A stretch of DNA of 64,000 nt, taken from contig NC_088931.1 in assembly GCF_038396675.1 (NCBI RefSeq), forward strand, positions 9,513,501-9,577,500. The letters are read 5' to 3'. The notes below the pieces were generated by a model. That model saw only the letters and a list, made by a program, of their open reading frames with translations, was not told the DNA's origin and made no database searches. The position numbers were made by a program, and so were the translations under genes. Of the stretch, positions 10,770 through 22,705 are shown one piece after another (the stretch's first letter is position 1; the number at the start of each line of letters is the position of its first letter). Origin of the DNA: Hydra vulgaris. Taxonomy: Eukaryota > Cnidaria > Hydrozoa > Anthoathecata > Hydridae.

Positions 10770-11300
10770 TAATAATTTAATAAAATATGTGAATGGGATA
10801 AAACATGGTCAATGACTTTCAACGAGGAAAAATGTAATGAATTTTGGTCAAAATAACTAGAATTACAGCTACTAACTAAATAAACATTAATGGAAAGAAC
10901 TGAAAAGAAAAAAGACTTAGGTGTATTGTTCACAAGAGAACTTAAATAGAAGGAACATATTGCAACTGTAACTTATAAGCAAACCGTTTTTTAAACTGTA
11001 GTTAGCATACAAAAAAGAGCGACAAAAATTATTAATGAGTTAAGAAATGACAGCTATGAAGACCGGCTAAAAAAGTTAGGAATTATGTTTTTAGAAATAC
11101 GACGAGCAAGGGGTGACCTAATCTATCAATATCAAAACCACAAGACATTCAAAACTATCAATTGCTTAAACCCTTTAAATACTAACCAACTGCATTTAAG
11201 AAATCAGCACTCCATAACAAAGCAGATCATAAAATCGTGTTTACCTTTTTTTACCAACAGAATTGTAAACAATTAGTGTAAACCAAGTTCACAAACAGTA
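10770..11300 (+). pseudogene. LINE (CR1/L2-like) RT C-terminal remnant
   Basis: The plus strand reads WSMTFNEEKC, then KKRDLGVLFTRELK-KEHIA, then IQKRATKIINELRNDSYEDR and RRARGDLIYQYQ, ending FFTNRIVNN. This is the standard order of the RT thumb and C-terminal region of CR1/L2-type LINEs. Stops interrupt it in at least three places. A second remnant of the same kind lies at 21344-21547. Confidence 0.7.
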
Positions 11301-11435
11301 AATCAAGAGACTATAAATAAATTTAAAAGCAAGATAGACAATGATTATTTTAGAAACAATTATTTTGAAGGCTGTTATAATGCAACTTAATACTGCATTC
11401 CGTTTTTTTTTTATAAAACCATTGCTGAAACCTTG

Positions 11436-11464
11436 TATTATTATTATTATTGTTATTATTATTA

Positions 11465-11531
<67 letters not shown>
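11436..11531. repeat. (ATT)n microsatellite
   Basis: About 32 ATT units with two G interruptions near the left end. The poly-Ile and poly-Asn open frames across it are artefacts. Confidence 0.95.
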
Positions 11532-11839
11532 GCTTTAGACCTAATTCACTTGATTGGAGTGTTGATTGGAGTAGCTTCTGAAGTCGAGTGCTAGAAATTG
11601 TTGGGTACATAAATAAAAACCATTAGGTATCACAGCTTAAAAACCATCTTCACTATTTAATATATTGGTTAGATTCTTCTGGTGATAAAGTTACATTCCG
11701 TTTGAATAAAGTTTATTAGGCCGTTCATTAATTAGAACATCATTTCTGATGATATTCATTGAGTTTGATTTTTCTGGTTGTCTTGCATTAGTTGAGAGCA
11801 GCTGAAGGATCAGTTGAAATAATAACTTGACTTTGGTCA
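11532..11839. other. AT-rich spacer
   Basis: No gene seen, except that the minus frame near 11770-11840 reads FSDQSQVIISTDPSAALN and may be the frameshifted C-terminus of the next ORF. Confidence 0.4.
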
Positions 11840-11846
11840 GAGAAAA

Positions 11847-12110
11847 CTAGAACATTTCAAAATTAAGAGTCGTGCAATACTTTGAACCAGCAGGGACTGG
11901 GTCTAGTCTAAACGCAAGTGATATTGCTGCATTAGCTCCTGTTGTACTAAGTTCAGATCTCAAAAGAGTTAAACTACCTGGGTCACCCTGGTTGGCAATA
12001 CCTTGCATTAGTTGGTCTGAAAGAACTATTACTGGTGAGGGTAAGAACAAATATCGAACACTCGAATAATTTCCATAATTAAAAGTAATTTGAATTTCTT
12101 GAACTTGCAT
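11847..12110 (-). pseudogene. Unidentified ORF A of a divergent multi-ORF unit
   Basis: 87 residues, starting 35 bp from the plus-strand ORF at 12146. It is rich in beta-prone and small residues (YGNYSSVRYLFLPSPVIVLS, LSTTGANAAISLAFRLDP), with no membrane segment and no motif I recognise. After the stop at 11847 another frame adds about 20 plausible residues, so the original protein was longer. The codon pattern and conserved-looking wording suggest a real former gene. Its position opposite ORF B is like a bidirectional promoter arrangement in a virus-like or transposon-like unit; that is inference. Confidence 0.35.
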
Positions 12111-12145
12111 TATTGTTGTGAATTTAATAATAATAAGGAAACCTT

Positions 12146-13424
12146 ATGAGAAATGATTGGCGTGATGGATTTGATAATGTTGCTGAATTTAAACTGACGG
12201 TGATGATTTGTCTTTCACCTCGGACAACATACACCAGAGTAAAGTTGCGATGAGCGTCTAACAAAGTACCTTAGCTTGATTGAAGAGATGAATTCATTAT
12301 ATTAGAAGTGATATCACAATCTAATATATTGCAATTCACAAGATGGCAGAAGTTGTTGACTCAGGTGTAATCAACCCTTGGAGCTGAGACATTATTTATT
12401 GATATTGATTCAGGCGAAGCTTTTCCAGAAGTGGAAATAGGAGTTCATGAAATTCCTTGGGAATCCGGAGAAAAAAATCCATTCCTCAGAAGAAAATTAG
12501 AAACTTTAGAAAAAAATGATGGCTTTAATAAAGAAAATATTACTGTTTAAGATGATAATCTAGAAAAAAAATTTGAAATATTAAAAACACTTGATGTTTT
12601 TTATAAATGACTAGAAATTATTGGGAAAGAAAAAGGGGTTTAAAATAGGTAGAAAAAGGATTAGGGGCTAGTTTCACTATTTTGATGACGGTCTTATATT
12701 TGATGGTAAATCTCAGAATAAACCTTACAGAGTTCAGTTAACAAAAAACCATGGAACAAAATCAAAGCTTTGAATGATGATAATTTAAAGATTTGGGAAT
12801 AATAGGGCTTTTAAAAATCCAGAGATATCTGACGCAGATCTTAACTCAGTAAAAGAGCTTGTTGATTCGATTAAAACACCTATTAAAAAGTTTTTTAAAG
12901 AAAAAAGTATGCAAGTTATTACTACTTTAGATAAAATGATAGCTAAGGTTTGCAATGCTTTACCAAAAATAGAACTTAACTTAAAACGCAAACAATCTTT
13001 TAGCTGAAGAACAGAGTAAAAAGCGTGCAGCTCAAGTTAATTTTGAAAGAGCTAATGTAATAACAGCTATTGGTGTTGTTATTTATTCAAATGGTAGATC
13101 CAGTAGAACTTCAGAAAAAGACAACACCAATGAAAAAAGAGATGGCAAAGGCAAGAGTTATGATAAAGGAGGTGATAAAGGAAAGACTAATGGTGATGAA
13201 TCGAAAAAAAATTAAACTTGATCATCTTGCAAAAACTTGATCATCTTGCAAACTCTTTAAAGTGGTTAGCTTCAAAAGCTGCAGACGCGATCCCCATTAT
13301 AGGTAAAATTAGGGATTTTTTATATATTTTAAGTGTTAGATTTGTTGCAGAAAATGTATGGATCATTTTCATAGCTGCTGGAGCCATAATCATCCGAATC
13401 ATTGATAGATATAACAAGTAAAAG
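12146..13424 (+). pseudogene. Unidentified ORF B with K-rich region and C-terminal membrane segment
   Basis: A frame-shifting series of open pieces on the plus strand. It starts MRNDWRDGFDNVAEFKL, continues through VGVHEIPWESGEKNPFLRRK (12430-12490) and GRKRIRG-FHYFDDGLIFDGK (12650-12710), then SDADLNSVKELVDSIKTPIK. A Lys/Gly/Asp-rich stretch follows (13110-13210), and then a final 67-residue piece. That piece has an amphipathic helix (LDHLANSLKWLASKAADAIP) and a hydrophobic span (WIIFIAAGAIIIRII) ending in RYNK. At least five stops or shifts are present. The single C-terminal anchor after a basic linker suggests a membrane-associated protein. The family is unknown to me; it could be part of a Polinton-like or viral insertion. 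Confidence 0.4.
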
Positions 13425-13452
13425 AAAGGAAGTGTTAGAAATAAACGACGTT

Positions 13453-13552
13453 GAATTATAAAATGTTAAATTATAAAAAACGTTAAATTATAAAATGTCT
13501 TATAAAATTATAAAGTTATAAAATTATATAAAGCATTAAATTATAAAATGTC
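13453..13552. repeat. AT-rich tandem of TTAAATTATAAAATG
   Basis: The word AAATTATAAAATGT and variants repeat about six times. Confidence 0.7.
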
Positions 13553-13629
13553 TGTCGATACAACTGCACGTGATAGGTGGGATTATTTGATCATTTTAAA
13601 ATTAATATAAACGGTTAACCAGGTAAGTA

Positions 13630-13912
13630 TAATGGTTATGCAAGTTTAACTAACATACCTGTGGCAGAGTCAGATGGTTTATATCTTGGTGGTTGCAGGC
13701 ATTATTACCTAACTCCAAATTTTAATCCAAACTTTAAGTATGTTAAGACCTTTAGCAAACTAACAAACCATCCACTCCAACAAAAGATTACAATTGCTTA
13801 TCTAGAAACTTCCGTGATATTTGTTAACACAAAATTTTCACTTCTCGTTGTATACAGAAATATTTTTCTTGCTTATTTATATCCAAAAGTAATGCATCCA
13901 CCTCAGGCTTGA
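13630..13912 (+). pseudogene. Unidentified ORF C
   Basis: The open frame reads YNGYASLTNIPVAESDGLYL, then HYYLTPNFNPNFKYVKTFSK, then QQKITIAYLETSVIFVNTKF and a hydrophobic tail. There is no recognised domain. It follows ORF B on the same strand by about 200 bp and probably belonged to the same unit. The upstream in-frame sequence is broken by a stop near 13610. Confidence 0.3.
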
Positions 13913-13949
13913 GTAGAACCATCTAACATTACACCTTTTCATTATGTAA

Positions 13950-14104
13950 TTGAGAACTTGAAAGTTGTAATTAATAAACGTAAGATGTAATTTAGAAGAT
14001 GAAAGTTGTAATTGAGAAACGTAAGATGTAATTTAGAACATGAAAGTTGTAAATAAGAAATCGTAAGATGTAATTGAGAAGATAAAAGTTGTAATTGAGA
14101 AAAG
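13950..14104. repeat. 41-bp minisatellite, about 3.7 copies
   Basis: The unit contains ATGAAAGTTGTAATTGAGAA followed by ACGTAAGATGTAATTTAGAA. Copies differ by a few substitutions and one indel. Confidence 0.85.
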
Positions 14105-14408
14105 TATAAAGAATACAAAGTTCTTTGTATTTTGAATTTTGAAGCCCTAATATACTTTGTAATTTAAGGCTGGAAATAATAATATAATATCAATAAAATA
14201 TAAAAAGTCATGAAAATGGCATTTGAGGTTGAGGCGTTAACTGGAAAAATCCTATTGGGTGTCAATTAAAACTTTCTTTTATTCTGTTTGTGAAAAATTT
14301 AACTGAGATTTCTGATAAATATTAAATAAAACGCAAATAATTTATTTACAAAGGTGTATAACCTATATAAATGTTTTAAATTTTGCAGTATCATTAGCTA
14401 CGGTAATT

Positions 14409-14763
14409 GTGGAATATCAATACTTATTTTTTCTTCTACAGACCCTCATATGCGCTGTATTTACAGATTTTATGTTTACTACACTACACTGTGAGGCGCT
14501 TTTTTGGCGACTAGGTCTTACATTACCATCCTCAACAAATGTTGACCCATGGAATGTTAAAATTGATAATAGTAAACTTGAGGAGATAAAAAAAGGAATT
14601 TTATATTTCTGAAATAGGAGCGCAGACTTGGGTATACCATTTTGACAAGAGACATTTTGTTCAAAATGCGAGAGCAAGAACAATTCAAATAATAAATCTT
14701 TCAGCAGGACAAACTCCAGATGACAGATGGGTTTACTTCTACATTTATTTGTCAGATAAATAA
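14409..14763 (+). pseudogene. Unidentified ORF D (frameshifted)
   Basis: 67 residues (14409-14612) are followed, after a shift in the AAAAAAAGG run near 14587, by EFYISEIGAQTWVYHFDKRH and INLSAGQTPDDRWVYFYIYL up to a stop near 14763. The good amphipathic reading in the second frame shows one indel split one protein. No family recognised. It lies between ORF C and the hAT remnant and could be the last gene of the 11.8-14.8 kb unit. Confidence 0.3.
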
Positions 14764-14777
14764 TTCAGTAAAAAAAG

Positions 14778-15830
14778 TTGATGAAGAAAGCAGCAAGAAA
14801 CTGTATCCTATTAGTTCAACTATTTTGCGGAACAAATGACTTGGCATTAAGTGAGAAATATAGTAATAAAGGAAATATGAGTAAAGAATTGAAAGAAGAG
14901 ACTTTATTTTTGAAAACTATTTTGATACAGTTGCACCAAACGCAGAATAATTTAATCAACTTGTCTAAAAAATCTCTGAGAGAAGAAAAAAAAGCTCCCA
15001 ACATTGCTGTTGGATTCTTAATCATAGTCGATGAAACATCAGATATTTCAGAAACTGAACAGTAATTGCTGGGAGTGCATTTTGTTGATACCACTAGTGA
15101 GAAGGCTATGATTTGTGAAGAATTTCTTGGATTTTCACTGCTTAAAGTTAAGGACGCCGCCACAATATCTGAATGTATCATTCAAAATTGCAAAACATTT
15201 GTCTTTCTCTTTAATAATCTGCCTCACATAGACTCAATCTTGTAGTTAATGCCTAAAAAGGAGATCTTCTGTTCCAAATATTCCTCTTCTATGTGAGACA
15301 AAATGGACAAAATTTACATTCAATTACTTAGATTCTCTCTAATCAACTCATTGGAGAGTCAATTCTGTCAAGCTAGTAGTGCACAATTTAACTTAGTATT
15401 TCTTCATCCGCTAAGTTCTGCAAACTGAATTGCCAACACTTTAAAGAAAAAATTGTTCGATTAATAAAGTATACAACATAGATAATTTTTAAACTGAAGT
15501 CTCGAGTTAGTTTGATTTTTGGAACACGCAAGAGTACAAAAGTAGCCAAGATTTTATCAATTTATTTCTTTTCACACAGTTTTATTTAAGTGACAGGTAT
15601 GCCTTATTAGTTTTGTTAACTTTATCAGCAACAACATGAACGGTGGAACGATCGTTTAGCGCATAGCGTCGGGTCAAAATATGGCGAAGGTCAACAATTT
15701 CATATTACCGCCACTCTGATTTGTGCATGTTAAGTGTACACAAAGACAAAAAAAACTGCAACAAAAAAGTCTTTATAGATAAAATCATAGGTGTGTTTGG
15801 TATTGATAACAGATGACTATTGTTCTTCTT
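14778..15830 (+). pseudogene. hAT-family transposase remnant (DUF4371-type)
   Basis: The plus-strand pieces read CGTNDLALSEKYSNKGNMSK, then FLIIVDETSDISETEQ-LLG (first catalytic Asp region), HFVDTTSEKAMICEEFLGF, and VKDAATISECIIQNCKTF. After about 350 bp of weak sequence a C-terminal dimerisation region follows (15590-15830), with a degraded RSF-type motif, LCMLSVHKDK, and IDKIIGVFGIDNR. The order and wording are those of hAT proteins annotated as zinc-finger MYM-type 1-like. Stops at 15063 and elsewhere and the missing middle make it dead. Terminal repeats were not identified. Confidence 0.7.
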
Positions 15831-16101
15831 TAAAGAATAAAATAAAATAAATGTAACATTGTGTCAATAAAAAAATTGCTGCTATTCTATGCCCTTGTTT
15901 ATTACAGTGTTCTGGGCGTTATGTTATCGTTATTTAATTATCAACGCAGTTCTTTTATACTTATTAATATTTTTAATAGTTACTATATTTTGTCAAAACT
16001 TTATATGGGAGCTCCGTGTAAAGAATACGATGACGTGTTTTCATCTTCATTTTCTTTAAGCCCCTGTCTGTTTAGTTCTTTATGTGCAATAATTTTTCTT
16101 T

Positions 16102-17179
<1,078 letters not shown>

Positions 17180-17198
17180 CGTCATCAATAAATAGAAC

Positions 17199-17307
<109 letters not shown>

Positions 17308-17394
17308 TTTTTCTCGTAATCAACAAACCAATAAACAGATAATTTAAATCAATAAACGATAATCTTTTCTCCTAACTAAAACTCTGCTATTTAT

Positions 17395-17557
17395 AAATTT
17401 TTCCTCAATATATATACTCTACGCTTTTCCTAAAATATCCTTCAAAACACCGTCATAAATCACCGCAAAAACATATTTACAATTATTATTGGTAAAAACT
17501 ATTAAAGCTATTAAATCTCTAACGTCATTAAATGTTCTAGAACTTTCCGGAATTACA
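17395..17557 (-). repeat. 3' LTR
   Basis: 163 bp, matching 20762-20924 with three substitutions. The outer boundary is AAATTTTTCCTCA and the inner boundary GGAATTACA (plus strand). Confidence 0.85.
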
Positions 17558-17571
17558 CTCCTCCTTGATTC

Positions 17572-18604
17572 TTACGGATCATCCAAACAGCAATCAAAGT
17601 ATTTCGAAGGCATGCGCCGTTCCCGACCACTCCGTCGCAAAAGCATGTCGATTTCTTGGGGTCTATCTTCAGTTTCGACATTTTCCTCGTTCGTCTCATC
17701 TTTAACTTGCTCTCCTTGATTTTTAGCGTTCTCTAGACCAGTTTCAGTATTCATCTCTATTTCCACATCAGCGGTAATACAAGACTGAGTATCATTTCGA
17801 GGTCTAACGTGTTTCACATGACGAGGAATGCCGTTCACTTCTACGATTTTTTTCGACGCTATCGTAGCTGGTTGCCACTTTGTATAGCACCTCGCATTTG
17901 GTGGTTTCAGCCAGACTTTATCGCCGATTCGAAACCTCTTGTTCTTGACATTTTGCGCAGGAAAATTTTCTTTTTCCAATCCTTTCACACCAATGGTATA
18001 ACTGTATATTTTGTCCATCGGACTTGTACCAATATAGTGCTTCCGGTATCGACATTTTCGATCGTTCTGCTATTCTCTTGATCGTACGGTGGTTTCTTTC
18101 TACAATTCCATTTCCTTCAGGATAATAACCGGCTCCAAATCTAATTTGTACTCCCCAACTATCAAAGAAACTCCTTATCTCTTTAGTTTTAAATGTCGGC
18201 TCATTGTCAGTCAATATTTCAGACGGTGCTCCACGTTCACAAAAAATAAGACGGAGTATTCGGACTATGGCAAGACTTCCGTATGAGCTTGATAATTGTC
18301 GCCACAACGCGTATTTTGAAGGTCCGCAATCAAGACTCAAAAACTTGTCAGTGCCATAATGCGTGATGTCCATGGCCAATCTCTCCCAGTTTCCTTCAAC
18401 ATCCAATTTCCCTTTTTCCCACCGCATTGGCGCTGGATCTATTGACTGACATGGTTCGCAACTTTTTATCACATTTCGAACATCGTTTTCAGTAGCAGTC
18501 GGAATTGCTTTTCGAACAAAGTTTAACGTTCGATTCACTCCAAAATGTCCAGTTCTTTGGTGTATATCGGAAATAGATTCAGCCTTCGTAGCTACGATTC
18601 CCAT
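17572..18604 (-). pseudogene. Integrase of LTR retrotransposon
   Basis: Two overlapping frames (18604-17918 and 18018-17572). The first has the HHCC zinc domain (HQRTGHFGVNR through SCEPCQ), then the catalytic core with Asp in LAMDITHYG, Asp in ILTDNEPTF and Glu in GNGIVERNHRTIKR. Thirty-five residues separate the last two, the DD35E signature. The second frame holds a GDKVWLKPPNARC-type beta-barrel DNA-binding segment and an RRSGRERRMPSKYF tail typical of the end of pol. One frameshift near 17918-18018 separates them. It would insert the cDNA copy into the host chromosome. Confidence 0.85.
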
Positions 18605-18619
18605 ACAACTATTCCGACA

Positions 18620-19060
18620 CTATGGCACGGTCAGTTTGTTGAGCCATCTGCTGCGAACTCTTGTTAATGCGTCAGCCAAATTATCTTTAGAAGGAATGAG
18701 TTTTACCTCAACGCTAACATTGTATTCTTCAATTAGCTGTTGCAACACGCTCAGTCTTCTTCGAATCAGCATTTCACCCGTTGCTTTTGATCTCAACCTT
18801 GATTTTCCTGTAAGGGCGTCAGAAACCCAGTGGAATACTGTCACGGAATCGGTAAAAACAGTCACTTTCTTCAGCTTCCACATCAGAGCCATATTCATTC
18901 CACGTATCACAGCGTCTAATTCTGCCATGTTTATATGAATATCAGACGTTTCTTTTCGCAGCCATGTTGCATCCTCTACAGTAGTTTCCCCAACTTGAAT
19001 AAGAGCACCAATCGCTAAAGAACTGGCATCAACCCACACTTTTCCCTCATCACCACACAC
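18620..19060 (-). pseudogene. RNase H domain of LTR retrotransposon
   Basis: 146 residues. The acidic active-site residues are visible: Asp in VWVDASSLAIGALI, Glu in NMAELDAVIRGMNMAL, Asp in VTVFTDSVTVFHW, and the terminal Asp in NLADALTRVRS. It degrades the RNA strand of RNA-DNA hybrids. Stops and shifts separate it from RT above and integrase below. Confidence 0.85.
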
Positions 19061-19210
19061 AGCCTAATCACCACAAGCAGGCTCGCAACGTTCCACCTCA
19101 GCAAATACTTCTTTAAGCACCCACTTAACGTTCTCATCACAAATTTCATCGTCCCAATCCTTCGTCAGACTGACAGCTTTCCTCTTCAAGAGACTACAAA
19201 TCACTCGCAG

Positions 19211-20507
19211 CTAACCACACACAGGTCCTACCAACTGTCCACAGATTGAAAACACAACTCTCCTGGTTAACTTTTGCGAGAAAGCATCAACTCGATTCCC
19301 TCTGGACCACATCAGTTTGTTACCAACCTTGCGCACACACAATCCTAACACACGAACTCCATCATTACCTATCTGCTCACCTTCTTTACTTTCTAAACCA
19401 TATTTAAAAAAATGCCTCTTGACATAATCAAGACTCACCACACTTTCGTTTATGAAAATGTCGTCAACATAAGCGGACGTTCCACTCTTCACTAATTCGT
19501 CTTGATCAATGACGGCACTCACAACGGATTTCATGATCATTGGCGTGACCAAGTCGTGTCAAACAATACCTTTTATTTCGAAACACCACTGTTTGGAAGG
19601 GCCAAAGAGATTTATCAGTTTTTAGTTGAAGATAATCAATAATTATCTTGCGTAAATCAATAATTGCTGGTTTGTTACCCATTCTTCTCCATTCTCTAAG
19701 CTTTTCGACACACACATCTGCATCTCTCGTGTATGTCTCAATGAAATTGTTAGCTTCTCTCCAGTCCAGAACAGGTCGGATTTTGTGGTCTTTGTTTCTC
19801 TGAATGACAGCCATTAAAGGAATCTGCCCTTTGGGCGGCCCCAATTCATTTTCGTCATACTCTAACAGCCACTTCCGATCAATCCAATCCTGTAGTTCGT
19901 TTTCATAGTCTGCTCTAGCGTGTTGTGGAATTCCGTACTGTGCCACTTTATTGCGCAATCGGTCGGGGCTTTCTCCATCTCTCCATTTCCATTTGACTCT
20001 CCATTCAACACCATTAAAAACTGCTTCGTGATCTTTCTTTTTTATTTCGATTTTCTTAACTTTGTCCTTGTTCAAAGCCAATGTTCCACAGTAACTCAAT
20101 CCGAACTTCGTTTTTCCCAAAGGAGAAATGGATACTCCTCCTAGTAATTTAATGGAACTCATTCCGAGCATCATATCAACTCCAAACGGTTTGAAGTCCA
20201 CTAAAATAACTTCATCACGTGCTTTAATGCCATCAACCTCAAGAATCACGACCGCTGACCCAGTGCACTGATGAACTTTTCCTTCAAACGTTACTACCTT
20301 TTGAGAGTTTGAGTACCTACATTGACTTTTGGGCAGGAATTTTTTATTCAAAATTGTCTTCGAACATCCTGTGTCCACTAAAGCTGTCGCAACCATACCG
20401 TTAACTTTTAAACGAATAACAGATAATGCGCTCATTCCACCGTTGTTCAGGAGCGAGGTAGTGCAGATTCCTCGCTCCTGCAATCGTTTCCCTGTAGCTT
20501 CCAGCAT
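19211..20507 (-). pseudogene. Protease and reverse transcriptase of LTR retrotransposon
   Basis: The frame 20507-19506 starts in the end of gag and has an aspartic protease (VDTGCSKTILN, then the MLGMSSI flap-side region). The RT fingers follow, with KIRPVLDWREANNFIET and IIDLRKIIIDYLQL, where the first catalytic Asp sits. After a shift, 19552-19211 reads SAYVDDIFINESVV, the YVDD catalytic box, and then LGLCVRKVGNKLMW. The overlap at 19506-19552 marks a frameshift. Both catalytic centres are thus present but split. Confidence 0.85.
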
Positions 20508-20758
20508 TTCGATGCAATGTGTCCTTCCTCACCACATTTAAAACATCTAACAGTCTTCGATGACAAGTTCTTCGCAAGCAAACAATTCTTTGCAATGTGA
20601 TTCAAACCTTTGCAGTTGTAACACGCTAACGCGGTTTTTGTAGCATGGCGTCTAGATACAGCGCCAACAGCGTCACTGTCAATCACATTTGCACAGTTCA
20701 AAGCAGCTCTCACTCTGGGTAACATTATATCAATCGGGTCCATTAAAATCGGGTCCAT
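20447..20758 (-). pseudogene. Gag nucleocapsid zinc knuckles
   Basis: Two CCHC knuckles are visible: CYNCKGLNHIAKNC and CFKCGEEGHIASKC. The N-terminal matrix/capsid part is missing; the frame starts directly beside the LTR with a duplicated MDPI word. It binds element RNA. It overlaps the protease frame by 60 bp, which could be a natural frameshift site or decay. Confidence 0.8.
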
Positions 20759-20761
20759 TAC

Positions 20762-20924
20762 AAATTTTTCCTCAACATATATACTCTATGCTTTTCCTAA
20801 AATATCCTTCAAAACACCGTCATAAATCACCGCAAAAACATATTTACAATTATTATTGGTAAAAACTATTAAAGCTATTAAATCTCTAACGCCATTAAAT
20901 GTTCTAGAACTTTCCGGAATTACA
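20762..20924 (-). repeat. 5' LTR
   Basis: 163 bp partner of 17395-17557. Directly inside it on the minus strand lies TGGACCCGATT, written twice and beginning TGG as primer-binding sites usually do; the tRNA match was not determined. Confidence 0.85.
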
Positions 20925-21214
20925 ATATATATATATACACTAAAGCATATTTATGCAACAAATTGTTACCGTATTTTTGTTACATTAATCATGAATATTC
21001 AGATTTTTCATAAATCATAAATATGATTTTTCCGAAAAAGAAATAAAAAACAAAGAATAATGAAAGAAAAAACTGCTGCCCCATCCCAAACTCTCAGTCT
21101 ATGTACCAGCACTCTGCTGCAAGTCAGGCTACTTGTCAGTCGATGTATTACTAAAGCCCTTGGCAGCAGGCTATTTTAGTGTGATATCACAGTGCTCATT
21201 TTAACTAGCAATTT

Positions 21215-21218
<4 letters not shown>
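20925..21218. other. Spacer between LTR element and TA array
   Basis: AT-rich, then a GC-richer block (21075-21170, with CTGCTGCAAGTCAGGC) that looks like a repeat fragment of unknown family. Confidence 0.4.

Positions 21219-21290
<72 letters not shown>
21219..21290. repeat. (TA)36 array
   Basis: Pure TA. Confidence 0.95.
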
Positions 21291-21293
<3 letters not shown>

Positions 21294-21343
21294 TACAAAA
21301 TTTATTATATATTTTATCAATAAGGCAAGGTAATTTAATCCAA

Positions 21344-21547
21344 ATGTTCAAATTAGTAAAACAAATTGACGAAATAAATTTGCCTTACCGAATTGAATAT
21401 TTTGATACTAATCGTCGAGCAAGAGGTTATAAATTAAAAATGCGTAAGGATAACACAATCAGACAAAAAATTTTCACTAATAGAGTTGTAAATAACTGGA
21501 ATGTACTAACCCAAGAAATCATCAAGTCAACAAGTAAATCAATTTAA
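21344..21547 (+). pseudogene. LINE RT C-terminal tail
   Basis: 67 residues: RRARGYKLKMRKDNTIRQKI then FTNRVVNNWNVLTQEIIKST. This corresponds to the last 60 residues of a CR1/L2-like RT and matches the copy ending at 11280 (RRARGD, FFTNRIVNN). Only the tail is present. Confidence 0.65.
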
Positions 21548-21895
21548 GAACCACATTTGCAAATACTTTTTAATTCTATAATAAAATATCTATTAATAAT
21601 TTTGATTATATAAAATTCTAATATATAGTTACTACTAATAATAGTAATTGTAATATTATAGTATTTTGATAAAGACATGAATTATATCATAATAGTATTA
21701 TGATGTTATTCTTTTTTTTGTTTTGTTTTTGTATCTTTTATATATGTATGTGTGCGAGTTACATTTTCAGTTGTGAGTGTCATAAAGTTTTATATCAGAT
21801 TTAAAATCAAGTAATCATCTTCATTGTACTACAAGTAAGATAATTGTTTGATTTTACAAGTTGTAGATAGTTTATGATAAATAAGCTAGAAATTT

Positions 21896-21988
21896 AAGCT
21901 AAATAGTAGTATTAGCTTAAAGAGTAGTATTAGCTTAAAATGTAGCATTAGCTTGAAAAGTAGTACTAGCTTAAAGAGTAGGATTAGT
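21896..21988. repeat. 18-bp minisatellite, about 5 copies
   Basis: The unit AGCTTAAAGAGTAGTATT recurs with one to three changes per copy. Confidence 0.85.
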
Positions 21989-21989
21989 T

Positions 21990-22705
21990 CAAAGAGTTAT
22001 TGTTATTCTTCTTCTTTATACTTATACTTATTTTATCTATAATTTTATTTATGCTAGGAGCTTTATTTATTTATGCTTGGAGTTTGCAGAAGTTTTTTGT
22101 TGTAAGGTTTCAAAGACTTGAAGTTTTTGATTTATTTTTATTTTATCATTAAATGATTATATTATAAAAAATGATTCTTTTTTATTCCTTTATTTCATTG
22201 GTTTTAAATTTGCAATTATTTTATTTTAGTTTGCCTACTGTTGAAATATGGTTTTAATTTAGTAAACTTCCATAAATTTAAGTTTACTTTATTAATCATT
22301 CGCCAACAGTTAAGGAAAAATTGAATTCAACTCAATAAAGGTAGGATTAGTTTTATTTTCAGGTTTCAGATTTTACTGTAGTTAGATAATATCTGCTGTT
22401 TTGTACCATTATTTATTTACATTTATTTTACATTTATTTATATTTATTTGCTCTACTATAATATGTCTGTTGTACTATTTCTTAAACCCCGCAAAGTATA
22501 CCTTATCTAATCAAACAAGCATATCATTGTTGTTTATGCAGTTGTGTGTCGGACGGATAGGACAAACTAGGACGTTCTACTCCGGAGGAAAGTGTCCGAC
22601 CGGATAACTTACTCCGCGGACAGTTTTCTCCGTGGCAGGACATTTTTCGGACATAACCGGAGTAACTAGTATACTTTCCGTCTTGCAAAACTATTACTGA
22701 TGGGT
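21990..22705. other. Intergenic upstream of PPAT
   Basis: AT-rich except for 22548-22690. That part has repeated TCCGGAG, GTCCG and GGACA words and their complements (for example CTACTCCGGAGG and TAACCGGAGTAAC), suggesting a structured repeat element. No gene seen. Confidence 0.4.

Larger units (their letters stand above)
17395..20924 (-). mobile_element. LTR retrotransposon (Ty3/Gypsy-like), gag-deleted
   Basis: Two 163-bp direct repeats flank a minus-strand gag-pol remnant in the order zinc knuckles, protease, RT, RNase H, integrase. The LTRs differ at three positions by eye (about 98% identity), implying a recent insertion. Each LTR begins TGTAATTCCGG in element orientation. The internal part is only about 3.2 kb. 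The region between the 5' LTR and the zinc knuckles is almost absent, so most of gag is gone, and pol is split by several frameshifts. The clade (Gypsy versus BEL) needs an RT tree. Confidence 0.85.

Noticed and set aside
11341-11610. Poly-Ile and poly-Asn frames
   Set aside because: Translation of the (ATT)n microsatellite on both strands.
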